NCBI GenBank assembly: GCA_013812655.1
Contig: JACCTC010000107.1
Location: forward strand, 1-47,403
Direction of reading: 5' to 3'
Origin: Deltaproteobacteria bacterium
Lineage (GTDB): Bacteria; Myxococcota_A; Polyangia; Haliangiales; Haliangiaceae
DNA length: 47,403 nucleotides
In this document: positions 17,825 through 27,877 of the stretch, piece after piece
Layout of the letters: each line of letters begins with the position of its first letter
Position numbering within the stretch: position 1 is the stretch's first letter
The notes under the pieces: model-generated
Told to the model about the DNA's origin: nothing
What the model saw: only the letters and a program-made list of their open reading frames with translations
Database searches by the model: none
Program-made: the position numbers and the translations under genes

Positions 17825-20547
17825 GGCGGCAGCACGAGGTCCCACAGCACCGGCGTGTAGACCCGCGACAGGATCGTCACGCGCGCGCCATCGCTCGACG
17901 GTCGCACGAGCGAGAGCAGGTCGTTCTCGGCCTGGGCGAACACCGTGAAGGCGCCGTCGTGCACGCGTCCGACCTGGAACGCGTTGCGGCGCAGCGTGCC
18001 ACCGACGAGCAGGCCGCCCGCCGGGTCGAACGCGATCGCACGGATCGTCGACAGCGGCGAGGTGTAACGCGCGAGCACCTGGCCCGCGGTATCGATCTCG
18101 TGGATGACGTGTGATGCCGGCACCAGCAGGCGATCGCCCGCCGCGTTGACCGCGAGATCCTCGAAGTTGCCCTCGAACACGACACGGTCATCGGTGATCC
18201 CGGTTGCCGCATCGATCCTCAGGATCCGCTCGCGGCCGGCCACCGATCGCAGCGCGAAGCAGGGCGGTGCCTGATCGCCGGCGCAGCGCACCGCGAGCGT
18301 CTCGCCGGGAGCGTGACGCCACAGCAGCTTGCCGGTCGCGAGCGAGTGCGCGATCAGCTCGCGGCCCCGGCTGCCGCGCATGGCGGCGATCACCACATCG
18401 CCCGCGAGGGTCGCGTTCGCAGGCTCGCGGGGGAGCTCGATCGACGTCGCGACGTGGGCACCACCGATCGCGTGTTTCTCGACGCGCCGGTTGCTGCGGC
18501 TCCAGGTCAACAGCTCGCCGGGCTGGTCGTCGGCCTGGTCGTCGGCCTGGTCGTCGGCCCGACGCGGCCAGCCGAGCGCGACGGTGATCCGCGCGACGTC
18601 GAGATCGCGGACCATCATCTGCCCGGTCCGCTCGACGAGCCGCGCGCGACTCGCGGGGCTCATCTCGATGAACATCACCCGATCGCCGCGGACCGCGAGC
18701 TCCGCGAACCACCCCGAGGCGGCGCCATAGATCTCGCGAGGCTCCCCGAGCCCGTCGGCCTCGATGCGGACGCGATGCAGCCGCGGCTCGTCGAGCTGGC
18801 TCGTCGCATACAGCAGCGTGTGGTCGTCCTGCCACGCCAGCGCCGTCGGACTCTCGAGCAGCGCGCTCTCGATCGTCCGGTTGCGCGCGAGATCCTGGAC
18901 CACGATGCGTCCGGAAAACCGATCCGCTTCGAGGTACGCGATTTGATCGCCGCGCGGCGAAGACACGACGAGATCGGTCGTCATCCGCACCGGCCACCGG
19001 CGAACCTCGCGCCCGTTGTTGTTGACCGTGACCGCGCGTTCGGGGCCCGCCTTCGAGATGATGCGCCCGAAGATCGTGTCGCCGTGCCAGCGGCCTTCGT
19101 CGTAGCTGGCAACCACCTCGATCGGCTCGCTCGTCGTGTAGCGCCAGCGCTGGATCGCCTTGTTCACGCGCAACGAAAACCAGACCTCGTCGCCGCGCAA
19201 CTCGATGTGACCGACATCGTCGTCGGTCGATAGCGGCGTCGACCACACCATCGGCCCGTCGAGCTCGCGAACCTCGATGCGATCGCTGCCGAGCGCGACT
19301 CGCTTGCCGTCGGGTGACACCGCGATCGCGGTGCGTAGCGAGACATCGAACAGGCGTCGCAGCTGGGGCGCCGGCGGGGGCACCTCGGATCGCATCGGCC
19401 CATCGCTGCGGCGCACGACGGTCGTGATCCCCGCGATCAGCGCGAGCGCCCCGATCGCCGCCACCAGCGGGATCGACCACGAACGCCGGGACGCCACCGC
19501 GACAGGCGAGCTCGCGGCTCGCCGGCCGTGCACCTCGCTCGCACGTTCGAGCGCCGCGAGCAGCGACGTCATGTCGAGCCAGCGCGCATCGGGCTCGGCC
19601 GCGAGGCCGCGCGCGAGCACGTGGCGGATCGCATCGGGCACCGTCGTATCGGCAGGCGGTGCGACGAGCCGCCCGGCGACGATCTCCTCCTCGAGCGCGA
19701 TCAGGGCGTCGAGGCCCTGCTGTGGCACCGCGAACGGACGCGTCGTGTACAGCGCCTCCCACGTCGCGACGCAGAAGTTGAACTGATCCGCGCGCGCGTC
19801 GATCGGCTCGCCGCGCAGCTGCTGCGGGCTCATGTAGACCGGCGTGCCGAGCAACGCACCGGTCGTCGTCAGCTCGAGCAGCCGGTTCGTCGGTGCGCGC
19901 ACGCTCGAGCCGCGCACGTCCTCGCCGAGGGTCGCGAGCCCGAAGTCGGCGACGCAGACGCGTCCGGAGGTCTCGACGAGGATGTTGTCGGGCTTGAAGT
20001 CGCGATGCAGCACACCGGCGCCGTGCGCCGCCGCCAGCCCGCGGCCGGCATCGAGCATCATCGCGAGCCACTTGCGCCAGTCCGTACGCGAGGCGTCGCT
20101 GCGACTCCGCAGCATCTGCCCGAGCGTGGTGCCCTGCACGAGCTCCATCGCGAGGAACAGCCTGCCACCGACATCGCCGGCATCGTGCACGGTGACCACC
20201 GCGCGGTGCGACAGCTTCGCCATCGCACGGGCCTCGCGGAGCAGCCGGCCCGACGCATCGGGAGACCGTGCGAGGCTCGGGTGCACGACCTTGATCGCGA
20301 CGCGGCGGTCGAGCTGCGGATCCTGAGCCGACCACACGACGCCCATCGCTCCCGCGCCGAGCCGCTCGACGAGGCAGTAGCGCCCCACCATGGCGCCGGG
20401 AGCGAGGTCATCGAGCCCGGGTGACGAGTCGCGGCTCGCCGGGACGGTCTGCGCGCTCGGATCCTCGCCGCTCGTCTTCGGATCGCTCGGGGGGCCCGCC
20501 TGCGCGATCGTCGAGGCCTGCCCCGTCTCGTCCTCCCGGCGACCCAT
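17821..20547 (-). CDS. Membrane Ser/Thr protein kinase with C-terminal propeller-like region
   Basis: A 908-residue kinase. After a disordered N-terminus (1-50) the kinase domain spans about 55-335: GAGAMGVV (64-71), Lys86, HRDFKPDN (181-188), DFG (201-203) and [10 protein letters not shown], where the usual APE is SPQ. A transmembrane helix lies at about 358-377. The C-terminal 520 residues are beta-rich with propeller-like strands ([12 protein letters not shown]), probably periplasmic. A 12-base tandem repeat encodes ADDQ three times near residue 667. GATACT (20562-20557) lies nine bases before the ATG. It is the first gene of an operon with the transhydrogenase (4-base overlap) and thioesterase, an unusual kinase-metabolism coupling. 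Confidence 0.94.
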   Translation of the reverse strand: MGRREDETGQASTIAQAGPPSDPKTSGEDPSAQTVPASRDSSPGLDDLAPGAMVGRYCLVERLGAGAMGVVWSAQDPQLDRRVAIKVVHPSLARSPDASGRLLREARAMAKLSHRAVVTVHDAGDVGGRLFLAMELVQGTTLGQMLRSRSDASRTDWRKWLAMMLDAGRGLAAAHGAGVLHRDFKPDNILVETSGRVCVADFGLATLGEDVRGSSVRAPTNRLLELTTTGALLGTPVYMSPQQLRGEPIDARADQFNFCVATWEALYTTRPFAVPQQGLDALIALEEEIVAGRLVAPPADTTVPDAIRHVLARGLAAEPDARWLDMTSLLAALERASEVHGRRAASSPVAVASRRSWSIPLVAAIGALALIAGITTVVRRSDGPMRSEVPPPAPQLRRLFDVSLRTAIAVSPDGKRVALGSDRIEVRELDGPMVWSTPLSTDDDVGHIELRGDEVWFSLRVNKAIQRWRYTTSEPIEVVASYDEGRWHGDTIFGRIISKAGPERAVTVNNNGREVRRWPVRMTTDLVVSSPRGDQIAYLEADRFSGRIVVQDLARNRTIESALLESPTALAWQDDHTLLYATSQLDEPRLHRVRIEADGLGEPREIYGAASGWFAELAVRGDRVMFIEMSPASRARLVERTGQMMVRDLDVARITVALGWPRRADDQADDQADDQPGELLTWSRSNRRVEKHAIGGAHVATSIELPREPANATLAGDVVIAAMRGSRGRELIAHSLATGKLLWRHAPGETLAVRCAGDQAPPCFALRSVAGRERILRIDAATGITDDRVVFEGNFEDLAVNAAGDRLLVPASHVIHEIDTAGQVLARYTSPLSTIRAIAFDPAGGLLVGGTLRRNAFQVGRVHDGAFTVFAQAENDLLSLVRPSSDGARVTILSRVYTPVLWDLVLPP
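18523..18558 (-). repeat. Three tandem 12-base units inside kinase gene
   Basis: CTGGTCGTCGGC occurs three times without mismatch at 18523-18534, 18535-18546 and 18547-18558 (plus-strand sequence). In the kinase frame it encodes ADDQ repeats in a loop between propeller strands. Copy-number change by slippage would keep the frame. Confidence 0.9.
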
Positions 20548-20618
20548 GACGGGGCGAGTATCGCATGTGGGCGGCTGCCGTTTCCTTTGCTACCGCGCGG
20601 CGCTAAGGTCCCTCCGCC
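20548..20618. promoter_or_regulatory. Divergent promoter region between kinase and pyrH
   Basis: These 71 bases must serve both directions. On the minus strand GATACT (20562-20557) lies nine bases before the kinase ATG; on the plus strand TAAGGT (20604-20609) lies nine bases before the pyrH ATG, with TTTCCT 17 bases further up as a weak -35. No Shine-Dalgarno is seen on either side, so both messages may be almost leaderless. Confidence 0.45.
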
Positions 20619-21359
20619 ATGGCGAAGCCTGCCTACAAGCGCATCCTCCTCAAGATCTCGGGCGAGGCGCTGATGGGCAATCAGGGCTACGGGATCCATC
20701 CCGAGGTCCTCGACGTCGTCGCGACCGAGATCGCCGACATCGCGAACCTCGGCGTCGAGGTCGCGGTCGTCGTCGGCGCCGGCAACATCTTCCGCGGCGT
20801 CTCGGCACGCGGCATGGATCGCGCGACCGGCGACTACGTCGGCATGCTCGCCACGGTGATGAACGCGGTCTCACTCCAGCAGGCGATCGAGAAGCGCGGC
20901 GTGACGACGCGCGTGCAGTCCGCGATCCCGATGTCGCAGCTCGCCGAGCCGTACATCCGGCGGCGCGCGATGCGTCACCTCGAGAAGGGCCGCGTCGTGA
21001 TCTTCGGCGCCGGCACGGGCAACCCGTACTTCACGACCGACACCGCGGCGGCGCTGCGCTCGATGGAGATCGGCGCCGACATCCTGCTGATGGCGAAGAA
21101 CAGCGTCGACGGCGTCTACGACAAGGATCCACGCAAGCACGCCGATGCGCGCCGGTTCCAGACCGTCACGTACATGGACGCGCTCCAGCAGAACCTGAAC
21201 GTGATGGACGCGACGGCGTTCGCGCTGTGCCGTGACAACGAGATGGGCATCATCGTTTTCGACATGGGGACCCGTGGGAACATCCAGCGCGTCGTGTGCG
21301 GCGAGCCGGTCGGAACCACCGTGGTCAAGGACAACCAAGAGACGCGCTTCGCGACCTGA
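20619..21359 (+). CDS. pyrH: UMP kinase
   Basis: A 246-residue hexameric bacterial UMP kinase, converting UMP to UDP in pyrimidine synthesis. Amino-acid-kinase fold blocks are clear: [11 protein letters not shown] at the N-terminus, [27 protein letters not shown] and [16 protein letters not shown]. frr follows after seven bases with its own GAGGAAA site, the usual pairing of UMP kinase with ribosome recycling factor. In many bacteria this pair follows rpsB-tsf; here it is displaced by about 12 kb. Confidence 0.97.
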   Translation: MAKPAYKRILLKISGEALMGNQGYGIHPEVLDVVATEIADIANLGVEVAVVVGAGNIFRGVSARGMDRATGDYVGMLATVMNAVSLQQAIEKRGVTTRVQSAIPMSQLAEPYIRRRAMRHLEKGRVVIFGAGTGNPYFTTDTAAALRSMEIGADILLMAKNSVDGVYDKDPRKHADARRFQTVTYMDALQQNLNVMDATAFALCRDNEMGIIVFDMGTRGNIQRVVCGEPVGTTVVKDNQETRFAT

Positions 21360-21366
21360 GGAAACC

Positions 21367-21924
21367 ATGATCAACGACATCACCGCGGACTCTGAAGAGG
21401 GCATGAAGAAGGCCGTCGACTCGTTCAAGCGCGATCTGCAGAAGATCCGCACGGGCCGCGCGAACACCGCCATGCTCGACGGGATCAAGGTCGACTACTA
21501 CGGCACGCCGACGCCGGTGAACCAGGTCGCCAGCGTGCAGGTCGTCGATGCCCGGCTGATCACCGTCAAGCCGTGGGAGAAGACGATGATCCCGGTGATC
21601 GACAAGGCGATCCGCGCGAGCGACCTCGGCATCAACCCGGTCGCCGACGCCGACCAGGTCCGGCTCCCGATCCCGCCGCTGACCCAGGAGCGCCGCAAGG
21701 ACCTCGCGAAGAGCGTCGGCAAGCAGACCGAGGAGGCGCGCGTCGCCGTCCGGGCCGCACGCCGCGACGCCATGGACATGATCAAGGACGCCGAGAAGGA
21801 CAAGCAGATCACCGAGGACGAGCGCAAGGGCGGCGAGAAGAAGGTCCAGGATCTGACGGACAAGTACATCGCGATGGTCGACGACATCGCGAAGGCCAAA
21901 GAAAAAGAGATCATGGAGATCTAG
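21367..21924 (+). CDS. frr: Ribosome recycling factor
   Basis: A 185-residue RRF that splits post-termination ribosomes with EF-G. The core blocks FKRDLQKIRTGRANTAMLDG, VDYYGTPTPVNQVASV and PPLTQERRKDLAK are all present, and length is typical. ATG 21367 follows the Shine-Dalgarno GAGGAAA (21358-21364), which overlaps the pyrH stop; the in-frame extension to 21232 is a shadow of pyrH. Downstream, 104 bases with a strong palindrome (21957-21972) separate it from a kinase gene. Confidence 0.97.
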   Translation: MINDITADSEEGMKKAVDSFKRDLQKIRTGRANTAMLDGIKVDYYGTPTPVNQVASVQVVDARLITVKPWEKTMIPVIDKAIRASDLGINPVADADQVRLPIPPLTQERRKDLAKSVGKQTEEARVAVRAARRDAMDMIKDAEKDKQITEDERKGGEKKVQDLTDKYIAMVDDIAKAKEKEIMEI

Positions 21925-21956
21925 CGGCCGGCCCCGAGATGGAGCGAGCCAGCGAA

Positions 21957-21972
21957 GCCAGCGAACGCTGGC
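21957..21972 (+). other. Perfect hairpin between frr and kinase gene
   Basis: GCCAGCGAACGCTGGC forms seven pairs with an AA apex, preceded by a second GCCAGCG (21948-21954) that could pair with the same arm, so two alternative stems exist. No T tract follows. It may be a processing site, a mutually exclusive switch, or a factor-dependent terminator. Confidence 0.4.
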
Positions 21973-22028
21973 GAGCGGGGGCGACTCGCCGCGCGTCGGG
22001 ACCCAGCTTCGGGGTATGCTGCTCGCGC

Positions 22029-23981
<1,953 letters not shown>

Positions 23982-24002
23982 CCGGCGCTACCGCGGCGAG
24001 CC

Positions 24003-24779
24003 TCAGCCGAGGTGACGCCACGCCGACGTCATGTGCTCGGCGACGCGAAACCCCACGCGCTCGTAGACGCGCGAGGCCTCGCTCGCCGGCTCCGCGACGA
24101 TCACCAGGGTCTCGACGCCCGCACCACGCACCTCACCAGCTGCCGCCGCGAGCAACGCAGCTGCGATTCCGTTGCGGCGATGCGTCGGCGCGGTCTGCAC
24201 GTCCTGGTACCGCGCGAGCCGCCCGAGGGGCACGAGGCCGAGGCTCCCGACGAGGTGTCCGCCATCGAAGGCGCCCCAGAACTGGCCGATGCCGCGCGTG
24301 ACCAGCTGGCGCCCCCACGCCGCGCGCCGACGCAGAAACTGTCGGTGGCTCTCGTTGTGCCGATCACCGACGACGAACGCGAGCTCGGCGGTCGCGTGGA
24401 GCTCGTCGGGTCGCAGCAGTCGAACCTCGAAGCGGGCCGCGGGTGCGCTCACCGTGGCCGCCGTCATCACGGCGTACGCATCGATCGTGAACCCTGCAGC
24501 CACGAGCTCCTCGCGCGCGCCGACCTCACCGCTCGTGCCATCCCACCGGAACGCGACGTGTCGGATCGCGGGCTCGCCGCGAAACTCGTCGGTGAACCGC
24601 CGCGTCCAGTACGCAACCTCGCCGACCTGCGGCGCCGCCGGCAGCACTACCAGATTGCCGAAGTAGTAGCCGGGATCATCCAGCGTCATCACCACGAGGT
24701 AATCACCGCGATCGGTGATCCGACCCCGCGTCGCCAGCAGCTGGAGCTCGGTGGTGAGCCCCAAGCTCCGGACGTGCAT
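24003..24779 (-). CDS. GNAT-family N-acetyltransferase
   Basis: A 258-residue protein. The C-terminal half (about 118-255) is a GNAT domain with acetyl-CoA loop THRRNGIAAALL and the closing block ASRVYERVGFRVAEH. The N-terminal 110 residues are a degenerate second lobe, as in two-domain GNATs. The acceptor substrate is unknown. It starts 16 bases after the stop of the Nudix-like gene and is probably co-transcribed with it. It converges on the tail-anchored kinase gene with a 21-base gap. Confidence 0.88.
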   Translation of the reverse strand: MHVRSLGLTTELQLLATRGRITDRGDYLVVMTLDDPGYYFGNLVVLPAAPQVGEVAYWTRRFTDEFRGEPAIRHVAFRWDGTSGEVGAREELVAAGFTIDAYAVMTAATVSAPAARFEVRLLRPDELHATAELAFVVGDRHNESHRQFLRRRAAWGRQLVTRGIGQFWGAFDGGHLVGSLGLVPLGRLARYQDVQTAPTHRRNGIAAALLAAAAGEVRGAGVETLVIVAEPASEASRVYERVGFRVAEHMTSAWRHLG

Positions 24780-24795
24780 TGACTCTCTGCCTCCG

Positions 24796-25200
24796 CTAGT
24801 TGCGAACGAGGCCGAGGAGCTTGGACATCGTCTTCTCGTCGGCCGGTGGGAAGTCGTAGTCGAGGAACTCGCGCGAGGTGACCCAGCGCAGATCCGCGAC
24901 GGTGGCCGGGTAGGGTCGGGCCTCCGCCTGCAGCTTGCACGAGTACATCGTCAGGTGAACCTGGTAGCCGGTGTAGTCGTGGAGGTGCTCGCCGAGCTTC
25001 GCGCCGACCGTGACCTCGACGCCGATGCGCCCCTTGACCTCGCGCAGCAGCGCGTGAGTCTCGCTCTCGTCGGGCTCGACGCGTCCGCCCGGGAACTCCC
25101 AGAGCAGCGGCAGCACCGCGTTCGCGTTGCGCTGGGTGATCAGGTAACGACCATCGTGCTCGATCACGGCGGCCACCACGCGGATCACCTCTTTCGCCAT
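24796..25200 (-). CDS. Nudix-fold protein with degenerate Nudix box
   Basis: A 134-residue MutT-like protein. The Nudix box is recognisable (GGRVEPDESETHALLREVKG, then RIGV), but the two Glu that complete REUXEEXGU are Gly and Arg (REVKGRIGV). In MutT these positions, equivalent to E56 and E57, help bind catalytic Mg. Hydrolase activity is therefore doubtful; it may be a sensor or a weak enzyme. The rest of the fold, including the LLWEFPGG strand, is intact. GATAAT (25214-25209) lies eight bases before the ATG with TTGCAA at 25236-25231, a good promoter on a leader of a few bases. The GNAT gene follows. Confidence 0.88.
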   Translation of the reverse strand: MAKEVIRVVAAVIEHDGRYLITQRNANAVLPLLWEFPGGRVEPDESETHALLREVKGRIGVEVTVGAKLGEHLHDYTGYQVHLTMYSCKLQAEARPYPATVADLRWVTSREFLDYDFPPADEKTMSKLLGLVRN

Positions 25201-25263
25201 TGCCCGCGATTATCGATGCTTTCCCCCGGATTGCAACGCCAGACGGAGTAAGCTGCGCCGCGC
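25201..25263. promoter_or_regulatory. Divergent promoter pair between Nudix-like and lamin-tail-like genes
   Basis: Minus strand: TTGCAA (25236-25231), 16-base spacer, GATAAT (25214-25209), then eight bases to the ATG. Plus strand: TAAGCT (25249-25254) nine bases before the other ATG. TTGCAA is its own reverse complement. Confidence 0.5.
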
Positions 25264-25674
25264 ATGGCGGTCCGTTTCGTCGAGATCAAAGCAGCCGAGA
25301 CCAGCGACCTCTTGAACACCGAGTGGGTGATCATCGAGAACGCCGGCAAGAACCCGTTCAACACGCGGGGATGCGGGATGACGGTGGGCCGCCGCGGCTC
25401 CGCCAAGAAGTCGCTCCTTGGCATCATCGACCCGGGCTTCGTGCTCCAGCCGGGCGAGCGGATGCGGATGTGCACCGGGAACCCTGCGACGCAGGCGCAC
25501 GGTGCGGCCCCTCCCGAGGACACCGTGAAGAACTACTTCCTCTTCCTGCCTCGCGCGTACGTCAGCGCGCCCGGCACGGTGCTCACCCTCGTGCTGCGTG
25601 GCCTGCCGGTCTCGAAGGCCGAGTTCGACCCCGCTGCGCCCGGCGGCGTCGCCGTCGCTGCCGCCAAGCCGTAG
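25264..25674 (+). CDS. Small lamin-tail-like beta protein
   Basis: A 136-residue protein without signal peptide. The order EWVIIENAGKNPFNTRGC, then PGFVLQPGERMRMCTGN, resembles the lamin-tail domain pattern (E-[WY]-V-x-[IL]-x-N-x-G ... L-x-P-G-E ... TG), an Ig-like fold often found in bacterial secreted nucleases. Here it would be cytoplasmic and alone. I recognise the pattern only; the call needs a profile search. TAAGCT lies nine bases before the ATG. Its stop abuts the stop of the convergent reductase gene with no spacer. Confidence 0.6.
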   Translation: MAVRFVEIKAAETSDLLNTEWVIIENAGKNPFNTRGCGMTVGRRGSAKKSLLGIIDPGFVLQPGERMRMCTGNPATQAHGAAPPEDTVKNYFLFLPRAYVSAPGTVLTLVLRGLPVSKAEFDPAAPGGVAVAAAKP

Positions 25675-26439
25675 TCAGAACGCGCGCGACTGCCCGCCGT
25701 CGACCGGGATGCACGTGCCGGTGAGCCAGCTCGCGCGTGGCGATGCCACGAACGCGACGACGTCCGCGATCTCCTCGGGCGTCCCGAACCGGCCCGACGG
25801 GATCTCGCGCGCGACGAACGCCGCGATGCCCACGGGGTCTGCCTGCACCCGGCGATCCCAGCCACCGCCCGGAAACAGCGTCGACCCCGGCGCGATCGAG
25901 TTCACGCGGATGCCCTTCGGTGCGTAATCGCGGGCGAGCGCCTTCGCGAGCGCGACGACGCCGGCCTTCGCGACGTTGTAGCCAGGTGCGCCGCCGGCCT
26001 CGCGTCCCCAGATCGACGCGATCATCGTGATCGAGCCACCGCCCCGCGCGATCAGGTGCGGAACCGCGCGCTGGGCGACGCGTGCGGTCGTCCACAGGTT
26101 GAGCTCGAGGGACTTCGCCAGATCGTCGTCGTCCATCGCCGACGCCTCGCGTGCGAACGACTTGCCGACGTTCGCGATCACGACATCGAGGCCGCCGAGC
26201 TCGCGCACGCAGCCGTCGACGGCCGCGCTCGCACCATCCGCGGTCGCGACGTCCGCCACGATCGACGCGTGCGGTCCGCCGGGCAGATCACGCGTGACGA
26301 GCGTGACCAGATCGGCCTCGCCACGTGCGACGACCGCGACCCGCGCGCCCTCGCGAGCCAGCGCGATCGCGATCGCACGGCCGATGCCGCGGCTCGCGCC
26401 GCTGACGAGGCACAGCTTGCCCGCGAGCCCGAGGTCCAT
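25675..26439 (-). CDS. SDR-family oxidoreductase
   Basis: A 254-residue classical short-chain dehydrogenase. It has the nucleotide motif SGASRGIGRAI, VIANVGK where NNAG is usual, catalytic Ser in MIASIWG, and Y-x3-K in GYNVAKAG; it ends with PVDGGQSRAF. Close in style to 3-oxoacyl-ACP/CoA reductases. The ATG shares one base with the upstream gene's stop (TGATG at 26441-26437), so the two reductases are translationally coupled and probably act in one acyl-CoA pathway. The same frame runs far upstream, but that part is a shadow of the neighbour. Confidence 0.92.
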   Translation of the reverse strand: MDLGLAGKLCLVSGASRGIGRAIAIALAREGARVAVVARGEADLVTLVTRDLPGGPHASIVADVATADGASAAVDGCVRELGGLDVVIANVGKSFAREASAMDDDDLAKSLELNLWTTARVAQRAVPHLIARGGGSITMIASIWGREAGGAPGYNVAKAGVVALAKALARDYAPKGIRVNSIAPGSTLFPGGGWDRRVQADPVGIAAFVAREIPSGRFGTPEEIADVVAFVASPRASWLTGTCIPVDGGQSRAF

Positions 26440-27257
26440 CAGGGGATCTCCCAGGTGTGGCCCCACAGCGACTGGCCGCCATCCATTCGCAATGTCGCGC
26501 CGGTGATGAACTGCGCGGCAGGCGAGGCGAGAAACACGATCGACGCGGCGACCTCGTCGACCGTGCCGGCACGCTTGAGCGGGGTCTCCGAGATGCCGCG
26601 CTCGAGGATCTGCGGCGGATACTGCGCGGTGCCCGACGAGCGGATGATGCCGGGCGCGAGCGCGTTCACGAGGATCCCGAACTGCGCCCACTCGACGGCG
26701 AGCGTCATCGTCATGTTCTCGACGCCCGCGCGCGCGGCGCCGGTGTGCACCATCCCGGGGAAGCCGCGGTAGATGTTCGCGATCACGTTGACGATGCGAC
26801 CACCCTGCTGCGGGATCATCCACTGGTTCGCGACCTCGCGGCACATGTGAAACGTCCCGACGAGGTTGTTCTTGATCACGGCGAGAAAGCCGTTCGGGGA
26901 GATGTGCTGCGCCGGCGACGGGAACTGGCCGCCCGCGTTGTTGACGAGGATGTCCGCGCGGCCCCACGCCGCGATCACCGCACGCACGAGCTCCTCGACC
27001 TGCGCGGGCTCGCGGATATCGCAGGGCCGCGCGATCACCGCATCGGGACGCCCGGCGGCCGTGGCCTCGAGCTCGGTCCTCGCCGCCTCTAGCTTCTCCG
27101 CGTTGCGGCCGCAGATCGCGACGCGCGCGCCAAGTCGCAACAGCTCGTGGGCGGTCGCGAGCCCGATGCCAGAGCCGCCGCCGGTGATGATCGCGACCTG
27201 ATCGCGAAAGATGCCCGGTGCGAACACGCGCTGACTGTCGGCGGAGGGAGTGGCCAT
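26439..27257 (-). CDS. SDR-family enoyl-CoA reductase, PECR-like
   Basis: A 272-residue SDR. Nucleotide motif TGGGSGIGLAT and NNAGGQF are standard. Instead of Y-x3-K it has MVHTGAARAGVENM, which matches the V-H-S-G-A-A-R-A-G signature of peroxisomal trans-2-enoyl-CoA reductase (PECR) and the related 2,4-dienoyl-CoA reductases. It may reduce trans-2-enoyl-CoA with NADPH. ATG 27257 has TAGGCT nine bases upstream (27272-27267). The stop overlaps the next SDR gene by one base. The subfamily is from motif recall. Confidence 0.9.
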   Translation of the reverse strand: MATPSADSQRVFAPGIFRDQVAIITGGGSGIGLATAHELLRLGARVAICGRNAEKLEAARTELEATAAGRPDAVIARPCDIREPAQVEELVRAVIAAWGRADILVNNAGGQFPSPAQHISPNGFLAVIKNNLVGTFHMCREVANQWMIPQQGGRIVNVIANIYRGFPGMVHTGAARAGVENMTMTLAVEWAQFGILVNALAPGIIRSSGTAQYPPQILERGISETPLKRAGTVDEVAASIVFLASPAAQFITGATLRMDGGQSLWGHTWEIP

Positions 27258-27340
27258 CACGCGCGCAGCCTAACAGGTGCGCTAGTCGTCCCACAGGGGG
27301 ACTCCTCCGCGCGCAGGGAGTTTTCCATCGGCGCGGCGCG

Positions 27341-27817
27341 CTAGTCGTCGTCGCGCAGCGGCAGGCCGAGCTGGGGCGACGGTTCCTGCGGCGACGAGCT
27401 CGCGAACCGCACGGCGCCGCTCTCGTCGGTGTAGTTCGCGGCGAGGCGCTGTGCACTGACCGGGTCGACGTTCTCGAGGCGCGCGAGCGCGAGCGTGACG
27501 AGGTCACTCCAGGCGACGGACTTGCGGCCGCTGTCGAGCAGTGTCGCCTCGATGTCGCGCGCGATCCGCCGTAGATCGTCGTCGGCGATGCCGGTGCGGT
27601 GCGCGCACACTCGCTGCAGCGCGGTCAGCAGCTTGTCGCTGTCGAACGGCTCGACGCTGCCGTCCCGCTTGGCGACCTTGAGGCCAGGCGCTCCGAGCCG
27701 CTCGTACGTCGTGAACCGGCGCTTGCAGGCCGTGCAGAGGCGGCGCCGGCGCAGGCCGTCGGCCGTGACCCGGGTCTCGGTCACGCTGGAGTCGCCACTG
27801 CAGTACGGGCACTGCAC
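27341..27817 (-). CDS. nrdR: Transcriptional repressor NrdR
   Basis: A 158-residue NrdR, the ATP/dATP-sensing zinc repressor of ribonucleotide reductase genes. Zinc-ribbon cysteines are C3, C6, C28 and C31 (VQCPYC ... CTACKRRFTTYER); an ATP-cone domain fills 45-140. GTG 27817 is chosen over ATG 27838: family members start directly at the CPxC motif, and TACGAT (27830-27825) lies seven bases before this GTG, so the upstream ATG would fall before the promoter. The C-terminus is extended by a Ser/Pro-rich tail. No NrdR box was identified in the window. Confidence 0.94.
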   Translation of the reverse strand: MQCPYCSGDSSVTETRVTADGLRRRRLCTACKRRFTTYERLGAPGLKVAKRDGSVEPFDSDKLLTALQRVCAHRTGIADDDLRRIARDIEATLLDSGRKSVAWSDLVTLALARLENVDPVSAQRLAANYTDESGAVRFASSSPQEPSPQLGLPLRDDD

Positions 27818-27877
27818 AGCAGCGATCGTAGCGCCCATCTGGCCGCTGGCGAAACTTTCCGTCGGCCGTCGCTACCG

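Noticed and set aside
21573-22028. Upstream extension of the tail-anchored kinase frame
   Set aside because: It is the +1 shadow of frr followed by the non-coding hairpin region; a proper start with promoter box is at 22029.
26440-27507. Apparent 610-residue SDR by extension of the 25675-26439 frame
   Set aside because: The extension lies antiparallel-free but out of frame over the upstream SDR gene; TGATG coupling fixes the start at 26439.
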